Part shown: piece after piece, positions 30,387 through 43,747 of the stretch
Layout of the letters: every line of letters starts with the position of its first letter
Position numbering within the stretch: position 1 is the first letter of the stretch
Program-made: the position numbers and the translations under genes
Source: Nyssa sinensis
Lineage: Eukaryota > Streptophyta > Magnoliopsida > Cornales > Nyssaceae
DNA length: 64,000 bases
Reading direction: 5' to 3'
Assembly: GCA_008638375.1 (NCBI GenBank)
Contig: CM018036.1
Span: 16,927,300-16,991,299, forward strand
Notes under the pieces: generated by a model
The model's database searches: none
The model's input: only the letters and a program-made list of their open reading frames with translations
What the model was told of the DNA's origin: nothing

Positions 30387-32736
30387 TATCTAGAAAGATG
30401 CATTCATATTGATTGTACACGAACAAATATAAATTTATATAGAGGTGAAGATATTGAGAATCGAGACAGCGAAGGTGGTAAGGTTAATTTTTTTGATTGA
30501 TTGATTGATTTTCCTACTATTTTTATTGTGATAGTTGTGGGATATTTATAGTATTAGGTCATGTGTCAATCTTTGATGCGCTTACGTGAGCTTTTAGGTA
30601 TTGATAGGTGTTCTATTAGGGTCCAAAATAAGCGTTAGTTAATGTGGAATTTCCTTTTGGTTTTAGAAGGTCTAGACAGCCTTACACGTAAGGTGCATGA
30701 AGCTATATATCTAGAGTGTTCGTTATCATATCCGATAAGCCATTACCTGAATATCTTGTATTGTAAGGAGCGTAGCGTGAAGGTTACGATACGATCGCAT
30801 GTCAAACTCAAAAGTCACCCAAGACTTGCCCCAAAGTCTATAGGGCACCTTTAGTGATTGTGCGTGAAACTTATGAGTCTTTATAAATGCTTGGTTGGAC
30901 GCATGAAGGAGGGGCTCTTTGGGTAGGGTTCTCCCAACTTCTGAACGCATGGTGATGAGAGTGTCATAGGTTGGACGTGACTGTCCTTACTTTGAACAAA
31001 ATGGATGTTATCTTCTGTTGGGCTACATTGTCATGTTGTGTTAACATGGTATTTTGTACTTACAAAAATGATTAAGACTAGTGTTCTACACTATTTTCTT
31101 AAAACAGATTTCGACCTCGCACTGGTACTTACGGTTTGATGGACGTCTGCTTCCTAGTATACAATGATCATACATGCAAAAAAAGTATTGTAATCTTGTA
31201 TGCCTAGCGAACCAACTTATGTTCAGTGCTTTGTCTCGCAAACTTTATGAACTCTAAAAAATATATAGAATTATTAACTTAATATGCAATGTGGATGGAC
31301 TAATTTATAGAATTCTTTGTGTCTGTTCAACCAGACACGAAACAAAGATGTTCATCTATTTATACGAACATAGTCGATGTTTCAGATTGAACTGATGCAC
31401 AAATTTAGTGAAGAGGACACTAAAAATCAAGTTCAAATGTTGATTTTTAATTTTTATTTTTTTTGGAACTATTCAAATGGTAACGTTTTGAAAAAAAGTT
31501 ATATAAATTTTTTTCTTAAAAAATACATACAACAATCCAAACCTAACTCGAGACGAGGCAAACCCACCATGGGTGGGGCCTCTCCCCTCTATAAAAATGG
31601 AGTGTTTCTTAAGACTCAAACTTTTATTCAATATATTTGTATATATACTTACTTAAAAGTTTATACTCTTTCAATATGAGACGCAAATTTGTATTATCGT
31701 ATTCACGTAATAATATTTGAAATTAATTTTTTATTTACTCTCCAATAATTTTAAGTAATTTAATATATATTCTTAAATAGTGTGTAAGTCCATTTGTATT
31801 TTGAATTCAAATTGACCCAAAATCATGTAACTAAAACCCATTTTGTCAACACAATGTTCTTCCCAAGGGCATGCAAGCATGACCACCTGTGCCACCGGGG
31901 CATATTCTCCTGCTCATTAACCCTAAGAAAGCAGCTTCTTGACAGGAAAGTCCGGAAAGGAAAAAACCTGTTGGGCATCCAGTGGTGCAGGTGGGTTTAG
32001 TTTCTTCCACTTCACACAGATTGTATATATTTAGAGCTTCACTAGAAGTCAAGTGGCCTCTGGTAAAGAGCCTTCTCCCACTGCCAGCAGACATGAAAGA
32101 TGTCACAACTTTTGCGAAATTTCGCAGCATTCTTGTTCTGTCAACGAACTGAGAGAACTTTGCAGCTTTTTGGGTCATATTTTCCTTCTAAATCAGTTAT
32201 TATTATTTTTCCCTTCAAGTACTAGTATCTGTCATAACACTACATTCATTTCTGCAATAGAATTAAGATGAATGTTACCTTCACGGCGATTTGCTTAACG
32301 CATTTATTTGTACGTTCTCATACTATACACGAACGCGTGTACATATTATACATGTGTTAATCAAATCAAAATGACGAACACGATTAATCTTAATATTTTT
32401 CATAAAATTAGTATTTCACAGTTTGTATTTTTATTTTTTTCCAGATAACCGGATGCAAAATAAATTAAATAATTACCATTTTTTATTGAATTGCACCTCT
32501 CACAAGTTGATAGGATTCTTCTTTTCACATTGTAAAACATGAATGTGTCAAACAATAATCTGGAAATTGAACATGATTGACAAATGATGGAGGGTTGTTG
32601 CTTGTCTTCCTAATGGAACTTGATCAACAGTCATTTTTAAATTTTAAAGGAATATTCCATGAACATGATTGAATTGCTCCCAATGGCAACAATTGCTGTG
32701 ATGATAGATCCCTGGAGAGCATTTCTATAAATGTGA

Positions 32737-32772
<36 letters not shown>

Positions 32773-32775
32773 CTA
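30387..32775. other. Intergenic DNA, possible LTR relic
   Basis: No gene recognised. The stretch 31530-31680 (CAAACCCACCATGGGTGGGG, TCTCCCCTCTATAAAAATGG) resembles part of the copia LTR at 33550-33660 and may be an old LTR fragment. A GATT repeat lies near 30497-30510 and a TA repeat near 32741-32768. Confidence 0.35.
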
Positions 32776-32919
32776 GATCTGATTTCAAATGCAACTGCTG
32801 TACCAACCGACATTGCCATGTTAGTAAATATGGTGGCTGAACTTTCCCACTCATGGGAAGGAAAAAGTTCAGTGCGGCGGTTGTCTGATGTGAACCTTGA
32901 CACAATATGCCTCAAATAC
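32770..32919 (+). pseudogene. Exon-like segment interrupted by the copia insertion
   Basis: After a TTTTCTAG acceptor near 32774 a frame reads LISNATAVPTDIAMLVNMVA, ELSHSWEGKSSVRRLSDV and NLDTICLKY up to the insertion point. On the far side of the copia element (44701 onward) the same frame continues HTFGYKVCVS. The family is not recognised. An open frame of about 60 codons that stays open across an insertion site suggests coding origin, but chance cannot be ruled out. Confidence 0.35.
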
Positions 32920-33909
32920 TGTTAGCCAATTATATACTGATTATATATATATATATATATATTATTAGAATTAAAATAAAAAAAAAAATAAAAATATAAA
33001 TAACACTCAAATTCACAGTTGTTGAATTAGAATAAAAAGAAAAAGTCTGAGCCTTCCGAATTTTACAATTTCTTTAAGACAAATTTGCTCATTCTTAGTG
33101 CTCAAAGTGATGAGCAATTGTCTCCCAAGATAAAACGGATTTCAATTCTAAAGATGCAGCACTTTAATCTTTAGAATCCAACGAACATAACTATGGCAAC
33201 AACTTGAACTTGAATTATGCAGAAAAAGAAATTTGAAGAAAAAGTAAGAATGCAATTTCGGAATGAAGGAATGCAGTGCAGGACTGAGTATTTATAGACT
33301 TAGATGAACCTGATCGTGAATGGTTACAGATTGTAAGGTGGTGATGGTTCACTCATGAAGTGCTATTGTTTCATGTTGAACGGACACTATTTCAGAAACG
33401 CCGCTATAATTCCTATGGCCACGTTTGGTTTGGCAGATATATACTCAACATGACCCATGACCCATGGCCTAAGGCCGACCAAGCCAGGTCAGGTGTGGTG
33501 TGGTGTGGTGTGGTGTGGGGGGGGGGGGGGGAGGAGCACGCGCGCTTGTGGTAAGCCCACCTTGCATAGGTTTTCTCCCTTCTACAAAACTGGAATGTCC
33601 CTTGGGGCCCAACCCACTCTACAAGGAAGGAATATATATACTCATTAGAACTTTAGTAGTCAACCAATGTGGGACAAAGGTCATTCACCACTTTACAATA
33701 AGTGTTCAAGTGAGGACTTTAGGAGTCAATTTCTCATTCATTACTTAATGGTTTTGGACAAGTTAATATAAGTGATTATCTTCTCATGGAGGAGAACACG
33801 TTTCAATGTGGATATACCTTAAATTACATGTGGGACCCACATTAATTAAGGCTCAAAGTTGACCCATTTTAAAACCGTCCAACATGACCCATTTTAAAAC
33901 TGTCCAACA
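32920..33909 (-). repeat. 3' LTR of the copia element
   Basis: 990 bp, homologous along its length to 43695-44700. Contains a TGTGG repeat and poly-G tract near 33496-33530. Confidence 0.9.
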
Positions 33910-33920
33910 ATCCCCCACAT
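33910..33920 (-). promoter_or_regulatory. Polypurine tract of the copia element
   Basis: The minus strand reads TGTGGGGGAT directly before the 3' LTR. Confidence 0.7.
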
Positions 33921-34499
33921 GAATGAAATTGACAAAAATTTAATGCCAATGAAAATACAGACACTAGTTCGAGTATAGTGAAAAGGTTACTGCATTGGGT
34001 TAAGTAGCCTATTGGCTTTGAACTTGTCCCAGTGAACGACTATTGGATTTACTTAGCTAATCAGTATACATGAAGTCTTTGAACTGTCAACCGTTTGTGT
34101 AAACCAAGACAATAGAAATCATACAATACCATTTCGGACATAGTTGGTTCTCACGTTTGTGTTCATTTTGGCCTTGAACACCTTTTGGTTCTGTGAGTGT
34201 TTTAGAGAATTCAGCCTTTCAAAATTCCTATAGAAGTGGCCCCTTCTTACTTACATGGGTGATTTCTATGAAGAGTATCCTGCAATACTCTACTTGAACA
34301 TTTTTTCAAGATATTGAGATCATTAAAAGCATAACTTATCTTAGTTCTCACGACAGATGTGCACTGTCTCATCATAGGAATGGTTAAGAGTAGATATCTC
34401 TTCAGTGCGTACTGAGTTACTTCATAGTTCGGTTGTCCTTTTGAACTTAGATCTTGGGATCTCCAGTCAACTAGGTTGGGTTGCCACTATGACAACTCT

Positions 34500-35120
34500 T
34501 GTTTAGACATAGGCTTTAAACCCATTCCCTTCGATGAACTTTCCACTTACTCTTGTGTTAAGTCTTTTGTAAATGGATCTGCAATATTATCTTTTGACTT
34601 TAAATAGTCAATGGTGATAATTCGATTCGAGAGCAATTGCCTAACGGTATTATGTCTTCGACGTATATGTCGTGACTTACCATTATACATATGACTTTGT
34701 GCCCTTCCAATTTCTGATTGACTATCACAATGTATACAAATAGCGGGCATAGGTCTTAACCAATTTGGAATATCCTCTAAGAAATTATGAAGCCATTGCT
34801 TATTTTCTAGCTTTATCTAAAGTAATGAATTCAGATTCCATTATAGATTTAGCAATACATATTTGTTTGGAGGATTTCTAAGACATGGCTGCACTTCCTA
34901 CAGTAAAAATGTATCCACTTATGGATTTTGAGTCTTTTGAATGAGATATCCAATTAGCATCATTATATCCTTCAAGAATAGCTAGATATCTCGTGAAGTT
35001 CAATCCATAATTTTGAGTATATTTTAATACCCCAAAAGTCTTATTATGGTTTTCCAGTGATCGTTTCCTCGATTACTTGTAAATTGACTAAGCTTACTTA
35101 TAGAATATACTATATCAGGT
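34500..35120 (-). pseudogene. Copia RT end and RNase H
   Basis: On the minus strand the sequence resumes after the solo LTR with [14 protein letters not shown]. It passes [20 protein letters not shown] and ends ICIHCDSQSEIGRAQS, NGKSRHIRRRHNTVRQLL and KDNIADPFTK, the usual copia RNase H. Several stops are present. Confidence 0.85.
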
Positions 35121-35871
35121 TGAGTTGTCACATCCCGAACCCCACCCTACGCGGATGTCGAGGACGTGACTGCCAGTCGGTCGCGACGCGACCAACCAAA
35201 GGCAAATTCTGAACTTTCCGACGAATTGCACTCCAACTGTAGGGTCAGATGCAGCGAAAATTTAAAACTTTTTCTTTGTGTCACGGGAATGCAACTCACT
35301 TATCCATCATAAGAATATGTATCACAGAGCAAGACTAATTCCAATCAGTCAACAATTCTAATCTCAGAGCATATCTAAAATCAAGCATATAACAACATAG
35401 CAGATCTAATATCTCTAGAGTACCATTTAGTTCCATGAGCCATGTTCCAATATCTAGTGCATGTCAATCAAGTCAGTCGTATCATATTACTTACCTGGAT
35501 ATACGGATTCGATTCACAAGAATGTAAGTCTCTACAAATCAGTGCCATCTGATCCTTATTTGCAATGCCACTTGGCCTATTCACGTTATGTCATAGTACC
35601 TTCTAATCCAATGGAGGTAATTCCTGAAAAATGTCAGAATAATGGGGTGAGCTTAAATAAGCCCAGTGAGTAACACAGATTCCCTATCATGGGTTTCAAA
35701 ACCAGTCCTTGCTTCCAAGGCACGTGGATAATTTAATCATTTCAAAATAACAATTTTCTAAATCCATTTCATAAGCAGTCTAGTACAATGGAACAAGATT
35801 GCACAAACAGTACAAACGAATCGGAACATAACATAACCAATCGGACCAAAACAATAACCATTGCCAATATA

Positions 35872-36360
35872 TCGATCAAGACACACACACTTCATTAACG
35901 GAACGAATCACAGCTGAGACTGAGTGGGAACAATAAGTCAATCAAGACAGAGGTATCATCAACGGACAGTACACAATGGAACTGGACTGAACAATGTTTC
36001 AATCAAGACGAAGGCATACCTTCAATAGCTAGAACATAACGGAACTAAACAAAAACAATGTACTAGTCAAGACACAAGCACATCATGAACGGAACGAAAC
36101 ATAACGGAGCTGAGTAGAAACGATATAACAATCAAGTCGGAAGCATGTCACTAGCGGAACGAATCATGACCGAACTGAACAACGTTTTAATCAAGACAGG
36201 GGCATGTCATTACGGGTAGAACATAACGAAACTGAACAATACATCAATCCAAACAGACCTATTATCGACCGGCGGTACACAATGGAATCGTACGTATCAA
36301 TCAGGGACATAGACATAGCATTAACGGATAGCACATAACCGAACTGAACGGAATTCCTAA
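35872..36360. repeat. Diverged approx. 62-bp tandem array in the solo LTR
   Basis: About eight units, each with a version of CAATCAAGACA, GCATATCAT, AACGGAACG, ACATAACGGAACTGAACAA. Confidence 0.7.
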
Positions 36361-37059
36361 TTCAAAGGACACAATCACATTGTGTGAAATGTAGTGCAAA
36401 GGGCCTACATTAAGTACGTACATTTAAACAATATAGTATTTAGACAGTATACTATACAAGTAGTACGGTACGACAAAATATCGTTCTTTGCCTATATCAC
36501 ATGGTTTATTTAATCGTTTCGGAAATAATGGTTCAATATATCCATTTTATCTCAACAGTTCAAAACGGGCAAAACAGTACGGGATGCTAGCACAGGGATC
36601 AGGAATATAGTCAAGTATTTAAAAAGACTAAAACCATGTCATAAGTGATATAGTACGGAAAGGCATGCATTTAAATAATTGCACGTAAATAATTGCATTC
36701 AAAACAGATCAATAAATCAAGGGACAGTATCAAAACAGTGTCAGAAGTTACTCACAAACTTTTAGGTTTATCTCCTTGCGCAAATAATCTGACAACCTCC
36801 AAACATTGTTTCAGGCACATCCTTGTACATCCTGAATAATCATCATTAATCATAGATAGATCAGAATTCATTCATTCAGGTCTCATTCGTCATCTTAGGT
36901 ATCTATCGGATTAACTAAGATAGCCTAGTAGCCTATCGCCCTTCCATTGGGTCTCACTCGAGGCTATTTCATTCTTTAATTAGGCTTAGCATTTATTAGG
37001 ATTATATCCTAAGTCATTTAGACTTCAATTGTTATCAGTCAGGCACTCATTCAACCTTA

Positions 37060-38190
37060 GGGGCAAAATGGTAATTTTACCATTTTTGTCCCGGACCCTG
37101 CCGTGGTCTTCGGAATAGTCTTTATATCTTAAGTACAAAGTTCTACGTCCTTTGGACTCCAATCGGTATTAGTTAGGTTCTCATTTTAACCATAGGGGCA
37201 AAATGGTAATTTTGCCATTCTTATCCCGGACCCTGTTATGGTCCTCAGAATATCCCATATATCGTATATATGAAGTTTTAAGTCTTTTAGACTTTAATCG
37301 GTATCAGTTGGGTACTTATTTAGTCTTAGGGGCAAAATGGTAATTTTGTCATTTTTGCCCGGGACCCTATCATGGTCCTCAGAACGTCCCATATATCTCA
37401 TGTATAAATTTGTAAGTCCCTTGGACTTCATTTGGTATCTGCTTTAGATCGTCGGGACACATCGGTCATTTCTCGTTTTACGCGTTGACTGTCTCGGAGT
37501 CTTATCTAGCCTTTCAGTGTTCATAATTATCCCTATGATAATTTATCATATCAGTTTGACCTTTATTCGACCTCTACTTTGCACTTACAGTGCTCATGGG
37601 TATTTTGGTCATTTTACGTTTTGTGTAATTCTGACCCCGATTCGTCAACTAATCAACTATACAGTCTTACCAGTGTCTGGGCTCCTACCGGTATCAGTTT
37701 CGTCCCAATCGGACTTTGTTTAGGTCTCGTACGATATCAGGGGTAATTTGGTAATTTCATGTGTCGTATTTTTCGGCACGTCAGTTCATAAAATGGACCT
37801 CACCATTGGGTCCAGAGTGTCCAACATAGTGAAATTGGACTATCTGTTATGTTTAATCGGCCTTGGGTATCATTAAGGGCAATTCGGTCATTTATACCTA
37901 CGTGTCTGTATTTTTCGGGACCTTGGTTCATTAAACGGACCTCACTGTTGAGTCCAGAATGCCCGAGATAGTCAAAATAGGCTATCTGATATTTTTATTT
38001 GGGTCTGGGTACCATTAGGGGCAGTTCGGTCATTTATCACTTACGGGTCTGTATTTTTCGGGACTGTATTTCCAAAATCGGACTGTACCATTGAGTCCAG
38101 AATGCCTGAAATAGTGAAAATACACTATTTATTTAATTTATTTGGACTCCGTTTGACATATTTAATGTCTAGGGGTAAAATTGTAATTTT
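37060..38190. repeat. Periodic approx. 135-140-bp array in the solo LTR
   Basis: A core like GGGGCAAAATGGTAATTTT recurs near 37060, 37195, 37329, 37454, 37598, 37741, 37877, 38019 and 38175. The units between cores are diverged but keep blocks such as CCCGGACCCT or TTTTTCGGGAC. Confidence 0.75.
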
Positions 38191-40190
38191 ACCTAATTAA
38201 TAAATAATTAAATAATTATTTTATTAATTTATTCAGGGCTTAAATGAAGAAATTTTCTAAAGTCTGGGCCACTGTGTAATTCTTTAAAACAGTTGGGGAC
38301 AAATCCGTAATTTCAGGAAACTTCAGGGGTCAAAATATAATTACATAATTTAGGGGTTCAAACCCCTTGGTTTTAGGGTTCAAAAATTGAACCGGTCCAG
38401 GACTCTAGTGAACCAACCGGTTCAGTAACCCTCAGTGAACCGGAATTAAATATTCCTCTTATCCCCTAATTGGCCCTTATCCGTGTTTAGGGCTAAGCCC
38501 AAACCAATTTTAATTTGCTATCACCGTACCCAAACAGGCCGGATTTGATTTTAAACAAATCAATCTACACCCAAAACGGCACAGTTTTATTAATTCGGTG
38601 GCACGCTCGTGGACAGACACGTGTCCGAGTTGGCTCGGTTGACTCGGCTCAAGGCAGCGAGTCAACTCAGTCGTCTTCTTCATCAAATTACCCTCGGTTG
38701 CCCTAGTTTCTGCAGATTTCTTCTTCCAATTTCGTGAGTTTCCCTTCACTGAAACTCCCTGTTTTCTATTCTAAATCATTTCTGGATTGTTAAGGGATGA
38801 TTTGGCATTGCTCTAGGTCCCTGATTTGGGCTCACAGTCACGGTTTGGAAAAGCGATAATGAGACCTGCAACTCCATGGCAAACACTCATTTTGTCACCA
38901 TTTTGAACGCGGTTTGTTGCTACAAGATCCCTATGACATGTAGTTTCATCCCCCAATCACGAAAAGCAGTTTAAAACACTCTAACCAAAAATGGCATTTG
39001 AAGACCGAACCTGCAACCGACGTGTTAGAGGGGTTGCATGGGGTTTTAGGGTCGCGGGTTGGTGGTTTTACGGTCCTTAGGATGTCTAGTTCAAGACCCG
39101 AGACACCATTTTAGGTTTTGTTCAACTTAATTCAGACCTGCTATATAACATTTCAGAATTTAATTCACTGTAACTTTAAAGTTCTCACTCGATTTTAAAT
39201 GGATTTCACTCATTTCAGTTGCAATCAAAAGCTGATAATATGTATATTGGAACTGTGTATTTTCATGCATTTAAATCAAAATGATTTGAACAGAATTTGA
39301 CTCACGAACTTACCTGTACAGTGAGTTTTCTTTCCTCCATTTCTGTTTTCCTTCAGTTCCACTTCCGAGACCAGTTCCTTAACTGCCTTCTCACTTTGGC
39401 AGCCCTCTTCCGAGCACACAGGCAGTTTAGTTTTGGTTTCCTTTCCTCCCTACCCAATACACACAAGGCCCATCTATGTATGAGATATATATATATATAT
39501 ACACACACACTTCTACAAATATATCTCTAGGTGTATATATGTATATATATCAGAGGTTCAGTGGGGCTTAGGGCTGATGTGGGCTGAGGGAAACCATCAT
39601 ATGGGGTTTGCATGTAACCTCATTGGTCCAATTTGAGGTGGGGCTTGGTTAACTCAGGAATATATACAATTAAGCTGTATATATATGCACAAAGTAATGG
39701 CAGCCTAACTGGTAAACTTTTTGGATGGAATTCATTCTCACCATAGGTCAAGGGTTCAATTCCCCTTGACCACCAATTTGGTCATTTTTCCACATTTTGG
39801 GCTAAGGCCCTGTTTGGCTGCACATTAATTTAGTTTCTGATGTTTGCCTCATAACTTTCATTCCGTAACTCCTTTTTCGATGCGGTTTGTTCCGAGAGTT
39901 TCATATTTCAGTTATCTACAGTGTCAGAGGTTCCGTGTCATTTATTAGTTATTCGAAATTTCCGTAGTTAATTAATTCGAATTTCGTCAGTGTTAAATTG
40001 ACACTATTTCACCTAATTAATTGGTAATTAGGTTCGGGTATTGTACCCTATTCTCGGACATGTTTTGTCATTCTATTGGTCTAGTGTGACCACCGGGAGA
40101 TTAAGGTTAATTTCCTTAATTATTCCCTAAGCCGGTACTAATTAATAATTAATTATTTAATTATTAATTATACAAAGTCGGGGTGTTACA
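38191..40190. other. Rest of the solo LTR, no gene
   Basis: Contains a TA/CA repeat near 39485-39510. The stretch 38500-39450 is less AT-rich and resembles promoter and 5' UTR sequence. No frame shows a domain. Confidence 0.4.
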
Positions 40191-40195
40191 TGAGT

Positions 40196-41026
40196 GCAGT
40201 TCATGACATACATTAAATTGCCTGTTATATGAGAATACTCTAATTGAGATATGCTTTCTCCAGTATTTTTAGCAAGATGAAGACTTACATCCACTGGTAT
40301 CTTTACATGATTTATGTTATACTTCTTGAACTTATCAAGTAATTTCTCAATGTAATGAGATTGAAATAAAATAAGTCCATCAAACATTCTAAAATTTTTT
40401 ATTCCTACATTAGTGTCTGCGACACCTAAATCTTTCATATTAAATCTACTAGATGACATTTGTTTTGTAGCATTTATTTTATCAATGGTGCTACCTAAAA
40501 TTAACATATCATCAATATAAAGACATAAATTAACATATCCTTTTTGAGTGGTTTTAATATACACATATTTGTTATACTCATTGATCTTGATTCCATTTGA
40601 CATCATTAAATTGTCAAACTTCTCATGCTGTTGTTTTGGTGCTTGCTTTAATCCATAAAGAAATTTGACAAGTTTACATACTTTCCTTTCTTGTCCAGGA
40701 GCAATAAATCCTTCGGGTTGTTCCATGTATATTTCTTCATCTAACTCACCATTTAAGAAAGCCGTTTTTATATCCATTTGATGTATTTCTAATCCATTTA
40801 AGGATGCTATTGCAATCAACACACGAATGGATGTGATTCTAGTAACTGGTGAGTAAGTATTAAAGTAATCTAATCCTTCCCTTTGTTTATAGCCTTTAAC
40901 AAGAAGTTTTGCTTTATATTTCTCTATTGATCTATTAGCTTTCATTTTCTTTTTAAAGATCCATTTGTATCCTAATGGTTTGGAACTAGGTGGAAGATCC
41001 ACTAATTCACATGTATGATTTTGCAT
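40196..41026 (-). pseudogene. Copia reverse transcriptase, main part
   Basis: The frame shows PLGYKWIFKKKMKAN, EGLDYFNTYSPVTRITSIR, IHQMDIKTAFLNGELDEEIY, KFLYGLKQAPKQ and LYIDDMLILGS (catalytic YIDD), then EYSHITGNLMYVMNC, where the solo LTR enters. It is open over about 275 codons, so the copia copy was fairly well kept when split. Downstream residues are at 34500-35120. Confidence 0.9.
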
Positions 41027-41182
41027 GATGGATTCAATTTCACTATTGATTACTTCTTTCCAATATGAAGCTTAGGGAGAGGACATTACTTCCTTGAAGG
41101 ATTGATGATCATTTTCCAACAAATATGTTAGAAAATCAGGTCTAAAGGACATTGATTTCTTTGCTCTCTTGCTACGTCGAGG

Positions 41183-42386
41183 TTAATCAATTATAGACTT
41201 TTGTTCTATATTTCCATGATTATTACTAACTGTAACTTCTAGAGGCCTTTTTTGTAAACTTGATTCATGTGTCATGTTATAAGGAAATATATTTTCAAAA
41301 AATGAAGCATCCTTCGACTCAATATTTGTATTAACATGCACAGTAGGAATCTCAGATTTATGAACAAGAAATCGATATGCACTACTGTTATTTGCATAAC
41401 CAATGAATACACAGTCAATAATTTTTGGTCTTATCTTAACCTTTTTAGGTTTATGAACTGTCACTTTTGCTAGACACCCTCATACTCTTAAGTATTTGTA
41501 ACAAGGTTTGTGGTCTTTCCATAATTCATAAGGTGTTTTATGAGTTTTCTTGTGAGGTACCTTGTTGAGAATATAATTTACGGAAAGCAAAGCTTCCCCT
41601 CACAAATTCTGGGGTGAACTAGAACTTAACAACATAGCATTCATCATTTCTTTTAATGTTTGATTTTTGTGTTCAGTAATACCATTGGATTGAGGTGAAT
41701 AAGGAGCGGTAGTTTGGTGAATGATTCCATGTTCTGAACAAAACTCTTCAAAAGGTGAATCATATTCACCACATTTATCACTTCTTATTGCCTTAATCTT
41801 TTTGCTAAGTTAATTCTCAACTTCATTCTTGTAATGTTTGAATATTTCTATGGCCTCATCTTTGTTTCTTAGCAAATATGTATAACAGTATCTAGTGCAA
41901 TCATCAATAAAAGTAATAAAATACTTTTTTTCCCCCCTAGTTTGCACAAACTTTAAATCACAAATATCACTATGAATTAAATCTAGAGGTTCAGTACTTC
42001 TTCCAATAGAATGGAAGGGTAATCTTATCAATTTAGATTCTACACAAGTTTCACATTTGTGATTAGGATTAATATCAAATTTAGGCAAAAATTCTAAATT
42101 AATTAATCTACGCAAAGTATCATTATTAACATGTCCTAATCTAGCATGCCAAATATTTGAGGACTCAAGCAAGTAACCAGAAGAATTAACATTATTATTA
42201 ATAGATTTTGGTACAATAGTCATTATGTTCATCTTGAAGAGTCCTTTCGCTCAAATAACCTTTTCCCACAAATATCCTATTCTTAGTAAGCACAAATTTG
42301 TCAGACGCAAAGACTAATTTAAAGCCATTCTTGCTAAGCAATGATCCAGAGACTAAGTTCTTGTGAATGTCAGGCACATGAGGCAC
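41183..42386 (-). pseudogene. Copia integrase and pre-integrase region
   Basis: Pieces on the minus strand read [19 protein letters not shown] (protease end), WHARLGHVNNDTLRRL and CETCVESKLIRLPF (zinc finger), then DLIHSDICDLKFV and KYFITFIDDCTRYCYTYL, GEYDSPFEEFCSEHGI, SNGITEHKNQTL and VWGCLAKVTVHKPKKVKIRP. These contain the integrase D, D and E positions. Stops near 41810, 41600 and 41478 break the frame. Confidence 0.85.
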
Positions 42387-42599
42387 ATCATTGAGAGTGA
42401 GTTATTTGCCAGATGTCATTTTCAGTATCACCTTCCCACGTCCTTCAACTTTAGAACTCGAAGAATTGCCCATAAATAGTTGTTCTTAGTGCTCTACAGG
42501 TTTGTAGGTAGAAAACATCCATTTGTTTGAGCAAATGTGACGTGTAGCCCCAACGTCTACCCACCATTCCTTGGTGTGTCCCACCAAGTTACATTCGGA

Positions 42600-43451
42600 T
42601 ACAACGGCGAAAAGATTCATATCTCCAATATCAATTGAAAGCTTGTCACATTCTGTTATGTTTGCTTGAACATTTTGTTTCTTTGAGTTCTTTGGTTTGC
42701 GATAGTCCTTTGAACGATGTCCGAGTTTACCACAATTGTAGCACTTCCTTTTATTCTTTGAGCCTTGTTAAACAACATTTGCTTTAGCCCCCATGGAATA
42801 ATTTCCATTCTTCTTTTCAGATCCTCGTTTGTCTTCTTCAATTCTTAGTCTCACTATTAATTCTTCAAGATTCATCTCCTTGCGTTTGTGCTTGAGATAA
42901 TTCTTAAAGTCTTTTCATGATGGTGGCAATTTTTTAATCATAGCAGCCACTTGAAATGAGTCACTTAGAGATATTCCTTCAGCATGGATGTCGTGCAGAA
43001 TCATATGTAGATCATGAACTTGGCTTATAACTATTTTATGGTCTAACATCTTGTAGTCAAGAAATTTTTCAACTATGAATTTCTTCATGCCAGTATCTTC
43101 AGTTTTGTATTTCTTGTCTAAAGATTCCCATATATAGTTCCTTTGCCATTTTGATTGAATAATATACATTATATAATGTATTATCCAATCCATTCAAGAT
43201 ATAATTTCATGTTTTCATGCATCAACAACAACTACTTTTTCCTTATCACTTTCTTTTTCAATAGGTATAGGAGAATCTTCATAAAGGAACCTTGCCAAAT
43301 TCAGGGTTGTGAGATAGAGGAACATATTTTGTTGCCAACATTTAAAATCCGTTCCATTGAATTTTTCGGGCTTCTCCCCATGAAACACATTCATGGTGGG
43401 TGCAATGCTTGTAGAAGCCATTTCTGTTACAAAAACATAAAGTTTTCTCAA
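42600..43451 (-). pseudogene. Copia gag
   Basis: Starts near 43421 with MASTSIAPTMNVFHGEKPEK and FNGTDFKCWQQNMFLYL. It continues in a new frame IWESLDKKYKTEDTGMKKF, DYKMLDHKIVISQVHDL. A CCHC knuckle near 42700-42750 reads CYNCGKLGHRSKDY, with the last cysteine changed to tyrosine. Stops and frameshifts separate the parts. Confidence 0.8.
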
Positions 43452-43694
43452 TTATACAAAAGAGATAATAAATGTGAAATAGAATGCTGATTTTTTGAAG
43501 AAACCAATTTGTAAAGTAGAAACAAAGTCTACTAAACAAAAACAATTTATTAAACAGAAATGGAAGACTGTTTTAATTTTAAAAAAATTTAATTTTTATA
43601 AAAATAGTGAAGTTTTTCAAAGTATAATAGAACAATGCAACATATAATAGAACAGTATAACAGGCTTTAAGTAAAAAAAAATTCGTCTTAAGAT

Positions 43695-43714
43695 TGTTAG
43701 CCAATTATATACTG

Positions 43715-43747
<33 letters not shown>

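Larger units (their letters stand above)
35126..40190. mobile_element. 5,065-bp solo LTR nested in the copia reverse transcriptase
   Basis: It starts TGTCACATCCCGAACCCC and ends AAAGTCGGGGTGTTACA, with TG...CA ends and a short inverted repeat. TGAGT occurs at 35121-35125 and 40191-40195. Removing the insert and one TGAGT restores the copia frame exactly ([11 protein letters not shown]). No second LTR copy, gag or pol was found inside, so a solo LTR is the simplest reading. The size and the TGTAACACCCCG-type end fit large Ty3 LTRs of the Del/Tekay kind. A non-autonomous element is an alternative. Confidence 0.8.

Noticed and set aside
31846..32178. 110-residue minus-strand frame and facing plus-strand frames near 31800-32270
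   Set aside because: Composition is suggestive of exons, but no conserved motif or consistent splice pattern could be supported; LAR exons 1-2 were looked for here and not found.
39800..39830. GGCCCTGTTTGGCTGCAC in the solo LTR, resembling a PIF terminus
   Set aside because: No facing partner; the CCAAACAGGCC near 38529 lies on the wrong side and no target duplication is seen.
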